Source: Cloeon dipterum (taxonomy: Eukaryota; Arthropoda; Insecta; Ephemeroptera; Baetidae). Taken from it: 64,000 nt of DNA. Shown piece after piece: positions 49,301 to 64,000 of the stretch; the first letter of the stretch is position 1; each line of letters begins with the position of its first letter. The notes beneath the pieces are model-generated. The model saw nothing but the letters and a program-made list of their open reading frames with translations, made no database searches and had not been told where the DNA came from. Location of the stretch: contig NC_088786.1 of the NCBI RefSeq assembly GCF_949628265.1, forward strand, positions 30,091,681-30,155,680. Reading direction: 5' to 3'. The position numbers were made by a program, and so were the translations under genes.

Positions 49301-52005
49301 AATAAATGTCATTGGCAGGGATTTCTCTGTTGTGTCAGGCAAAAACACGGCAACCGCTACAGCCGCAACGAAAGCAACAATCCCTTGAGACATATCTAAC
49401 TCATTATTTTTGTTCTGCAAATACACAAACGACCAGAAATAAATATTTTGAGGCATGCAAAATTAGACAATTTACAAAATCCGATAAGAGATGTGGCGCT
49501 AGCATTGAGAGCTGCTCAAATGCCGTGACGAATCCGAATACGGTGCCTCTAATTTTAGTGGGAAAAAGTTCCAGCACTGTCAAATGAAGGGTGGCAAACG
49601 CTCCGGAAATCGTCGCCCTTGAAATGATGTACAGAGGAAGTTTGGTGTAATAGATATAATCTCCTGCAAATTCATCGGTAAACCATCTAGCTGCAATAAC
49701 TCGTGCGCGCCTTGTTTACCTCGGTTGGCGCGAGGAACAAAAATATTAGCGATGTTGCAGAATGCGCAGAAAAACAGCATCACCCCCATCGATTTTGGCT
49801 GGCTCAAGTAATAATTCAGAAGAACGGCCACAAAAAACCCAGGCACGTCCATCAGCCAAAGTATAACGTTTCTCCAATAATCATCTATAAAATTCGGCAA
49901 GATGGGCGGATGCTCACGAATGCCAACGCTCACGAACTGTAGCATGAACCTGAGGAAGGAAAGGTCAGAATAAATAATGCCTCGGGAAAACGGTTTAATA
50001 TTACGAGAAAATGAGGCAGAAGAAAAACCGCAACACCAGCTGCTTGGAAAGGAGCGCCGCGTAAATCGTTTTGTTTAGCGGCTCTTCTGAGAAATCTTCT
50101 TCGCATTTATCCTGAAAACCAATTCCTTTATTTCCAAACTCATCGTCCATGAAAGAAATCTCTTTACGACGCAGCCGTTGTACCAATTGACGATTTTACG
50201 TAACAGTCGTTGGTGCACGTGCGAAAAGTTGTGCCCAATGAGCCTGAAAATTTGGTCCTTCGCGTCGCCCAGCCGACCGCGCACAATCAACCAACGCACT
50301 GATTCGGGCAGCAGCCTGAAAAAGTTGCCCGTTTTTTCATGACCAAAAGAAATAAGAAGGGCTGAAGTATTACTCACCAAATGTACACAACAAAAACCAT
50401 AGCAATGGGCGAGTTGATGGCCCAGCACGTGTGTTGCCAATTCCGCAAGCCCATTGCCAGGAAGGTGACCATCAGGAAGCCGACGTATTTGAGAAGAGGT
50501 GCAAAACCAACTCCAAACAGGTACCGCAGATTTGACGAGGGAAACTCGCATACTGAAAATTTAAACCAACAGGAAATTTCAATTTTAATTCCAACCCAAA
50601 CTGTGCAGTTTTCAGTCCGCCATATTTTAATATTTTCCCAGCAGATAATTGAAAAAGCAACTGGCCGAGAACCAGCCGATAATTCATGAATATTTTCTTA
50701 CAAAAAATTTGAAAATAATTGGATAATTTATTTTGCTAACGTACGTAATTATAAGCTTTCTATTGAAAAAATAATTTATTTTAGAGATTCTCTCCCATTT
50801 TGATGAAAAATAAATAATTTATCTGTCCTATGCATATTATGTTTCCCCCTCAAGTGTTTAGTTACCCATGACCAAAGCGATGTTGTAGATGCCTTCATTA
50901 GCCACCGATTCCAGGATTTCAAAAGCAAAATATGATTCGTAATTTGGCACGACGGATTTGACCATCGCAATGACTCTAACAGTGATCAGTGCAAATGCTA
51001 AGACCTTTTTTCTGCCATAGCTAAAACATAAAATATTATTGCCAAAAGATGTATTATTATTTAATTTTTAGCTCTAACCTGTCGATTAGCACGCCAAGTA
51101 AAATGAAACTGACTATTGTAGCTACGTATTTTGCTGAATTCACATATTCCAGTTTCCATTCATCCTCAGAGCAAAAAATCTTGAACTGTCAGTAAAAAAT
51201 GCTTTAATAAATCAAGTTTAAGTCATTTTAATACTGTTGATATTCTCTGAAGGGTCAAAACATTACTTTTTTAAGCTCTCACTCACAGTATTTTGAATCG
51301 ACTTGTCTGTCTGGTTGAACACCCATTGATCACAGCGAACGAAAGGGCTGAAGTAATCCACGTTGAAAAAGCATCTAGTGTCATTCTCGCCGTATAGATG
51401 TTTGAAGGTGTAGCAGCCTTCTGGTGTCGTGCCGTCTCTCAGGGGAACTTTATCTCCCAGCCAATCAGGATCGAAATTGTTAGCGCTTTGCTGGACATCT
51501 CCACACTCAGGAAGAAAGCATCTTCGTGCGCGGCGCAGAAATGGTTAAATGTTTTTGTTACAATTTAAATTTTACACCTGAAGGAATTTATGGGATAATG
51601 ACTATACTGGTAGCAAATGATTTTAAAGATATTAAACAGAAATATTAAATCTCTTTTATTATTCATCACTCTCATCTTCAATAAATTTCTTATTTATATT
51701 TAAAAATACTGGCTGTACAATCTTGGAAAATGTTCATTCAATCTAGTGGATTTCTCTTTTATCTTGAAAAATATTTTGCGGCTAATTAGTTTTTTTTACC
51801 TGTGTGGTGATTTCCTTGTTGCATAGACGTGCTCAGTGGATGTGGCAGCGCTAAAAACGATCGCCAATCCGATCAAAAAATACGTTAATATTTGATAACG
51901 GCCGAAGTTTCCGGATGCCCTCAAAACTTGGTCGTAGTCCTCACTTTCCGACTCATTATCAATAACGTCAAAGTAAGTCCAGACAGGTTCAATTTTGAGC
52001 TTCAT
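43124..52005 (-). CDS. SLC22-family organic ion transporter (MFS)
   Basis: Exons on the minus strand: 52005-51800, 51521-51287, 51185-51079, 51020-50866, 50552-50378, 50315-50168, 50111-50005, 49949-49720, 49690-49476, 49414-49226 and probably 43336-43124. Total is 659 aa if the last exon belongs, against about 550 usual for SLC22. Family marks: NFGRYQ before TM1, a large cysteine-rich extracellular loop after PHRCFLPECGD, EDEWKLE before TM2, SYGRKK in the TM2-TM3 loop, LLPESVRWLIVRGR after TM6, and LELFPTKIRGT near TM11. It is expected at the plasma membrane carrying organic cations, anions or carnitine; the substrate cannot be told from sequence. Introns of 56 and 61 nt sit beside one of 5.9 kb. 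The exon 2 acceptor (GAAG/A) has a weak pyrimidine tract. If the donor at 49225 is not used, the frame runs on to a stop at 49118. Confidence 0.85.
43337..49225. other. Probable last intron of the SLC22 gene, 5.9 kb
   Basis: AT-rich with a balanced block at about 46.9-47.6 kb that keeps long frames open on both strands. A short GC-rich stretch at about 44515-44590 has small palindromes (GCTCTAGAGC, CGTGTG...CACACG). No exon supported. Confidence 0.5.
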
Positions 52006-52827
52006 TTTTCCGAAGTCCCATTGATGACTGAATTCCTTTTAGAGGAAAGAACACTCTTTTAATCAGAGTAAACAAAAGCTAGCTGCTCTTCGACTGATAA
52101 TGAGAAATCGACACTATAACTATCTGTGATAAGGTTGTGCAAAATTAAATGTTAGTTTTTTTATCAGTGCTTACGCACATATTTCATCTATAAATTTGAA
52201 TATGACATCCTACACGAGACTGCGATATTTATAGATAAATAATACAACTCAACTTTGGATTGGAAACTGGAAAGCTCAATATATATTTTATATTTTTTTT
52301 ACCACAACTATATTTTTCACTGTTAGGCTATCCTAATATTATATCTGTGGATAACAGGATGTGTGTAAATCGTGGGTTTCAAAACATCAATTCAAGACGA
52401 CTGTTTGGCGTATCAAAATAAAAGACCTTGGTACGGGGAGGCGAAAAGATGACCGCACACGGGCCCCATGTTATTATCCGCTTGGCGGTGTTATTGCGTA
52501 AAATTCATAGAAATCCACCTTTGCAATTTTAAATCAACCCCCCAGCCTCCCTTCATAGTGTTTTTACCTTGCCGCGCTCGTGGCTCGTGGCAGCACATTC
52601 GCGGTCATCGTCAAAACATACGAGACACTCCCCGCTGCTCCCCGCTCCCAGCAACTTGAAGTAAAGTCTTGACTGACACAATGGGTCAGGTGATTTTTAG
52701 CGTAGAGTTATTGACAAATTGAGAATTCAGGAAATTCAACGAGTTTATCACATTCATGATTTCTAACACTTGGCTTACAGTTTCAAAGCTGTATCAATAA
52801 CTTCGAACAATAAGAGGAAGCACTCAA
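52006..52827. promoter_or_regulatory. Divergent promoter region of SLC22 and ABCC10 genes
   Basis: About 1 kb separates the two start codons, which face away from each other. The SLC22 side is AT-rich. The ABCC10 side has a GC-rich patch at about 52430-52660 and then the likely untranslated first exon ending at 52827. Confidence 0.4.
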
Positions 52828-52993
52828 GTAAGTTTCGATTTAAATTTTTTCACTAAACAATTTGTAACCTCTTGTATTTTGGCGGTTATGTATTGTTTGA
52901 GACTTTGAATGAAATAAATCCTCTTATCCTGGAGGAGATGCAAGATTATTGACAGACAATTTCATTGCAAATTTTTTATAAAAATGTTTTCAG
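52828..52993 (+). other. ABCC10: Likely 5' UTR intron of ABCC10
   Basis: The donor CTCAA/GTAAGT at 52828 and the acceptor TTTTCAG ending at 52993 enclose 166 nt. The acceptor lies 19 nt before the start codon at 53013. No coding sequence is visible upstream, so the first exon would be untranslated. Confidence 0.45.
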
Positions 52994-53012
52994 GAATTTC
53001 TAGAGCTCAAAA

Positions 53013-59352
<6,340 letters not shown>

Positions 59353-59362
59353 CTTGTATAAT

Positions 59363-59368
59363 AATAAA
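59363..59368 (+). terminator. ABCC10: Poly(A) signal of ABCC10
   Basis: AATAAA 11 nt after the stop codon; further AATAAA copies lie at 59392 and 59407. Confidence 0.6.
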
Positions 59369-59440
59369 GCCTTCTGTTCAATACTTCACCAAATAAATAT
59401 CAAAACAATAAATAATAGCACACATATACCTACAAATAAT

Positions 59441-59446
59441 TTTATT
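59441..59446 (-). terminator. LTV1: Poly(A) signal of LTV1
   Basis: AATAAA on the minus strand, only 8 nt past the stop codon at 59454. The 3' UTR is therefore very short. Confidence 0.6.
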
Positions 59447-59453
59447 TGTAAAA

Positions 59454-61619
59454 TTAAACAATCTTGACAGCATTGCTGCTAACTTTATTGTGAACTTGAA
59501 GTTTATGCTGCAATTTTGTTTCTTCTTTGAAAGCTTCTTTGTTAGCTTTCTTCTCAAGTCTTCTATCCTGCAAGAGTACCCAATTTAATTTAAATACAGG
59601 GCTACGGTGCATTAGCAAAACTACCTTTCTGTATAATTTCAATGCTTTTTTTCTCTGCACCCGCTCCTTGGGAGTTTCGTCTTTCGGCCTGATAGACAAG
59701 GTTGATAAAACAGAAAGAGCCGTCGACATTTCGTCATCCTCTCGCGCATGCAACCCGTTAATAGCGTCCAAATTAGCTAGAGCTTTCGCAGTCAATCCTC
59801 TCCCCAAAACGCCGACTGGCATGCCGGTTTTTGCTGATATTTTTATTTTCTGAAAAACGACATATTTATGGATTTGACAAATTACAGATGTAAGAATAAA
59901 AAGAAACATACGTTATTCTTGGGGGCTTCCCTTGGAATTAATTTTGGATGATTGTAGATGTTTGAGTAAGTGGACAGAATTGATTCACAGTCCCACTTGT
60001 CAGCTTGCCTCGCCTCCACTTTCAGGGCTACCAAGTTGTCTTCTTCGTCAGACTCCTGAAGAACCGCCAGTCGCCGCGCAGCGTCATTTTCCAGCATTTG
60101 CCTCTTATTCTTGGCAAACTCTTCTGCGTACTGCCTCAAAAGAGGCGAGTCAACAGACAAGTGACCTTCAATTTCATCACATTCCAGACCACCCAATTCA
60201 GTATCAACGTAACCCTCCATGAACTAAAATTGCAAATTAAAGCATCACAATTGTTTCCATGATAATGAAATATTGAAATTTACATGTTCAAATGTTTCGT
60301 CAAGCAGTTTGAGTTGCTCATTTCGTTTAACAACTGAACTGCTCATTGAGTACTCTGTGAATCTGCTCGACTTGGCACATTCATCACCAAATCGGACACC
60401 ATCCAAACTCGGGACGTTATCTCCCATCTCCGAGGAGTTGCAGTCTCCCGAATCTTGGGCATCTGACCACATATCCTCCTCGTCTTCCTCATCTCCTTCT
60501 TCAATGTCAGAGCTAATGGGAAACATACTGTTAAAAGCTCAAACTTAAAAATTGGTATGTTACCACTCAGCATTAGCCAGTTCAAGGAAATTATCCTCCA
60601 GCACATTGTCAGGGTCATCGAAATTGAAGTCGTCGTCCATAGCTGCGACTATGTCAGGGTCGACATCCAGGCGAAGACCCATGGGAGCAGCTTTGTTCAG
60701 CAAACCAACTTCCTCTTCAGTTTCAGACGCGAACAAACTTGACGGAAGCTCGATTTTATTGCCTCTGGCACTGGAATGAGTGACATTGGATGCTGATGGT
60801 CCTGAATCAAGCTTCTGACGCTCAATTCTAAACTTCTCAACACGTTGGAGCTCAACATCGTGGTCGTCAACCGACTTAATGTGCTGCATGTAGTCGTATT
60901 CGTCATCAAAGAATATGTTGTATTTGCGTTGCTCCTCTTTCATTTTATCTACGTCTTCAGGCTTTTGAAAGATAGGAAAATATTATTAATTATGCAAATA
61001 CTATTCTACACATAAAAGTGCTATGAATAAATTAACTGTTATATTATGTTAAAATATATTATACATAAACGTTTATGATAGCTCATTTTACTTTAATTTG
61101 GTATTGAAGAAATGATAAATTAATACTTAGGGGTATACCTTTTTCTTCTTTCCAGCCATTGGGAGTAAAACTCTTTGCGGAGTGTCCTCGTCTGCTGCAA
61201 GAGGATCCTTCTGACTCCGATGAACCACTTGGAAGGTGACCGCATGCTTCTTGTCAATGAACTTCCTCTTTTTAGGCTAAAAATATATATAAAGAATAAT
61301 TCAACATATTTAAGACGTGGAAAATTCCGAGTGGATGGAAAAGTGACTAGATAATTTTTAAATTTTTTGGAACATGCAAAAAATTCGTAGGTATCTATGT
61401 ATAACATAAATATAAAATATTATTTCTTGATCTGGTCTCGATAACTGCACAATATTATGTATTATGATACATAATATCATTTTGCAAGGAGTTTCAAATT
61501 GTGATTATGCATTAAAATGTTCTTAATGTTAATTTTGATAAGTATTAGAGTGAATTACACAAGCGAAAACTAAACGAAAATATTTTGTAAACAAACAACT
61601 ATTAAGCTCATATTACCAT
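59454..61619 (-). CDS. LTV1: LTV1 ribosome biogenesis factor
   Basis: LTV1 is a 40S subunit assembly and nuclear export factor, released on phosphorylation by casein kinase 1. Exons on the minus strand: 61619-61617 (the ATG alone), 61276-61139, 60961-60564, 60512-60284, 60223-59912, 59849-59625 and 59567-59454. They give 472 aa, against 475 in human. Recognisable blocks in order: PKKRKFIDKKHAVTF and VVHRSQKDPLAAD at the N-terminus, QRKYNIFFDDEYDYMQH, LPSSLFASE...GLLNKAAP, DPDIVAAMDDDF, SSRFTEYSMSSSVVKRNEQL, KWDCESILSTYSNIYNHP, and the basic tail with RRLEKKANKEAFK. The acidic middle (SDIEEGDEEDEEDMWSDA) is typical. Every junction is in phase. It is head-to-head with the SURF6-like gene and tail-to-tail with ABCC10. 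Confidence 0.96.
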
Positions 61620-62082
61620 TTTCACAAGTTTGAGAGTCTCGAACTGATACTTTCCAACGCTGACGTGAAGGAATCGAGATGAATAGTGAGAATAGTTATT
61701 CTCAAGATGCTCAAAGCTGAACAAATGAGTTTTTATACGATATAAACGGCAACCTTTTGCTAACAAACTCAAGAAAGCAACGTGGGTGCAATGGTCAATG
61801 GTTATTATTTTGTTTTTTCTCTCCAAACATGTGGCGGCGATGCGGCGATCGGGAATGATCGGAAACAAACAATACCGAATTTGTCCGCTAGATGGCCAGG
61901 AGGAGAGAAATTTCCCTTTTCCCTGTTGTGATGCCGTTGGTTGCCATTGCCATGTGGTCGCCCCTCGCACAGCCTGCATTCATATCCGCGTGTTTCACGT
62001 TTGCAATTTGTTAGTTGTTTACTTCAAAATCATATTAGACGCACACCTGTAACTGTAACTTGTGGTCCAATATTTGTCTGGG
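61620..62082. promoter_or_regulatory. Shared divergent promoter region of LTV1 and the SURF6-like gene
   Basis: 463 bp between two start codons that face away from each other, richer in GC than its surroundings. No clear TATA box is evident for either direction. The segment around 61880-61975 has GATGGCC and GCCATTGCCATG-type motifs. The exact start sites cannot be read from sequence. Confidence 0.5.
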
Positions 62083-63118
62083 ATGGAAAACAAAACATCA
62101 AAAGGGAAGTCCAGACGTAATAGTGGTGTGGAATCAACTTTCGACACAAAGGAATTCTTACAAACTGAAAGTGATTTTATCACAACAGCTTTCGAGTCTC
62201 TTCAAGTAGACGAAGAAGGTATTTTCCTATCTTGAGACGTTATTTTTTGCAGTTCTCATTCTTATTACTCTTTTAAACAGAGACCACGAGTGATATTGAT
62301 GAAAGTGAAGTCGTGCCTGCCAAAAAGTTTAAGTCTGCGGAGAAAAACGAAACACAAGACGAAAGCAGCAAAAAATCCAAGGATGATATAAGGCGAAAAA
62401 CTCTGCTAGGTATGTCTCTCACTGTTGGCGTTTCTGATCTTTCAATTTATTTATTTAAAAAATTTACCTTTCAGAAAAAAGAAAACAGAAGAAAGATGCA
62501 GCAAAATCATGCAAGACCAAAAACAAATCTTTCAAAACAAAAAGAAAAGACGTCAAATTGCAGAAAAAGAAATTGAAGCGATCAACAGAGTTGAATGGCA
62601 AATTGAGTGCGGATGAGAACGAGACTTTGGTCAAACCCAAAGTAAAACCGGTTGAAAAGCCAGTTTTCAATGCTGCTGGTAAAATGGTGTTCAGCAAATT
62701 TGACTTCAGCAGCACGGGGGCTGAAAAAGAGAAGCCCAAAAAGGCTGAGAAGGATCCTAGAAAGCTTTTGGAAAAGATAAATAAGCAGAAAAAGAAGATT
62801 CAAGAGCTGGAAAATAGCAATGAAAAAGAGCAAGTTGAGCAGATGAAAGAGAAGCAAGTGTGGCAAACAGCTCTGAAGCGGATGAAGGGTGAAAAGGTCA
62901 AGGATGATCCTGAATTGTTAAAGAAGACAATTAAGAAGGACAAACAGCTGAAAAATAGAAGTGCCAAAAAGTGGAAAGAGCGCCAAGAAAATGTTTCCAA
63001 TCTGCAGAAGGCGAAACAAGAGAAGAGAAACGAAAACATCGCCAAAAAGAAGGAACAGAAGAAATCCAACATCAAGAAGAAAAACATTAAAAGGGGAAGG
63101 GCGGTTCCAGGGTTTTAA
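62083..63118 (+). CDS. SURF6: SURF6/Rrp14-family nucleolar protein
   Basis: Nucleolar protein needed for pre-rRNA processing and ribosomal subunit assembly. Three exons (62083-62218, 62281-62409, 62475-63118) give 302 aa in unbroken phase. The N-terminal half is acidic then lysine-rich. The C-terminal half is the SURF6 domain: KPVFNAAGKMVFSKFDFS near its start, a long charged coiled coil (DPRKLLEKINKQKKK), WQTALKRMKGEKVKDDPELL, and SAKKWKERQ with basic repeats ending NIKRGRAVPGF. The very high lysine content fits RNA binding. Family assignment rests on the VFSKFDF and KGRxVPGF-type ends. It sits downstream in the divergent pair with LTV1, another ribosome assembly gene. Confidence 0.9.
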
Positions 63119-63133
63119 CTTTATTTTTAGCTG

Positions 63134-63139
63134 AATAAA
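63134..63139 (+). terminator. SURF6: Poly(A) signal of the SURF6-like gene
   Basis: AATAAA 15 nt after the stop codon. Confidence 0.6.
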
Positions 63140-63550
63140 AAATGGAAATGCAGCAAAAAATGTGGTATCATTCAATCGTCCGTGATTACTTGTTGATACG
63201 CAGCTACAAAGTAGAGAGACGCAAGTGAAGCGATTAAATAAAAATTATTGAGCTAGGAAAGGATATTATTTGATTATGGCTTTACTTTTTACTAATTGTG
63301 AGTATATTATATAATTATGCGGAATTTTTGGCGTTATGATAATTTTGTATTTTCCACATTTTCGTTCCATAAAAATCATAATTTTTATCTGGCGTGTAAC
63401 TTCATATTATAGAAATAATAATTTGCACGCATGTCTAACTGATGCGTGTTTCTTGCTTTATCAGATCTTGAAATTGAGCCATGTAGCCCGGCTGCAAAGA
63501 GTTGTGCGCACTCTCCGCCCCCTTTGAGCGTTTTATTTTGAAGCACTGTC
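63140..63550 (+). promoter_or_regulatory. PPP1R8: Intergenic space and NIPP1 promoter region
   Basis: About 0.4 kb between the SURF6 poly(A) signal and the NIPP1 start. It is AT-rich except for a GC-rich stretch just before the start codon at about 63480-63530. No clear TATA box. Confidence 0.35.
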
Positions 63551-64000
63551 ATGGCGAACCACTACGATATACCCACTTGGTGAGCGCAATTTTTGTGGTT
63601 TAATCACTGTTAAACAAGCAATAATATTTGATATGGATCAATTTCACAAACAAAAGACATCTAGGGGTCAAAGGAAAACTGTTAAATGCCCATATCCTGA
63701 ATTTTTCTCTCATATATGCAAACGATTATCGGCTTCGCGACTTCGTACCTGTCAATACATTGTTTATTAATCCTTATTTTTTCAACCATTCTTAGGGCTG
63801 GGAAGCCACCAACAGGACTCCACCTTGATGTCATGAAGGACGACAAGCTTATCCAGGTATTTAAATTCTAATTTCGTAGAAAAATCAAGTTTCACCACCT
63901 TTGTGTTTACAGAAATTAATGATAGACACGAAGAAATGTTACCTGTTTGGACGGAATCCACAAATGAACGACTTCTGCATCGACCACGCGTCCTGCTCTA
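63551..64000 (+). CDS. PPP1R8: Nuclear inhibitor of protein phosphatase 1, NIPP1 (5' part)
   Basis: Exons 63551-63579, 63796-63856 and 63913 to the window edge give the first about 50 residues in phase. They read YDIPTWAGKPPTGLHLDVMKDDKLI and then the start of the FHA domain: KKCYLFGRNPQMNDFCIDHASCS. The GR and the DHxSCS motif are the phosphothreonine-binding elements of the FHA fold. NIPP1 is a nuclear scaffold that holds and restrains PP1 and binds splicing factors such as SAP155/CDC5L through this domain. The start codon has C at -3 but G at +4 (GTCATGG), and no better ATG precedes it. The PP1-binding RVxF motif and the rest lie past the right edge. Confidence 0.93.

Overview
The window comes from an arthropod, most likely a non-dipteran insect. 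It has AT-rich introns, intron-split genes with GT-AG borders, a receptor that looks like the crustacean cardioactive peptide receptor (CCAPR), and a tRNA-Ala(AGC) with the T-loop variant typical of insect tRNA-Ala. I cannot name the species.

Layout. (1) About 1-42.6 kb is almost entirely one gene on the minus strand. This is a CCAPR-type neuropeptide GPCR of the vasopressin/NPS-receptor-like group. Six coding exons (42637 down to 7501) carry the N-terminus through TM5. The exons for TM6, TM7 and the tail lie beyond the left edge. Its introns reach 18 kb. They hold an antisense tRNA gene, a 1.66-kb near-perfect palindromic transposable element flanked by TTTA (2467-4128), a 141-bp imperfect hairpin (19459-19599) and a complete nested gene on the plus strand (34107-36140). 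The nested gene encodes a secreted, probably GPI-anchored vanin/biotinidase-family protein that has lost two of its three catalytic residues. (2) 43.1-52.0 kb, minus strand: an SLC22-type organic ion transporter. Its likely last exon lies 5.9 kb from the rest, about 0.5 kb upstream of the CCAPR start. (3) 53.0-59.35 kb, plus strand: a complete 20-exon ABCC10 (MRP7)-type ABC transporter of 1508 aa, divergent from the SLC22 gene. (4) 59.45-61.62 kb, minus strand: LTV1, the 40S ribosome assembly/export factor, tail-to-tail with ABCC10. (5) 62.08-63.12 kb, plus strand: a SURF6/Rrp14 nucleolar protein, head-to-head with LTV1 across 463 bp. (6) 63.55 kb to the right edge, plus strand: the start of NIPP1 (PPP1R8), entering its FHA domain.

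How the parts relate. The right-hand 12 kb is compact and housekeeping-like: two ribosome-biogenesis genes share a divergent promoter region and a PP1 regulator follows. The left-hand 43 kb is a large, regulation-rich neuropeptide receptor locus. Between them, two plasma-membrane transporters for organic solutes face away from each other.

Exon borders were derived by hand from splice sites, reading-phase continuity and recalled family sequence. Every junction listed keeps phase. The least certain parts are the SLC22 last exon and its exon 2 acceptor.
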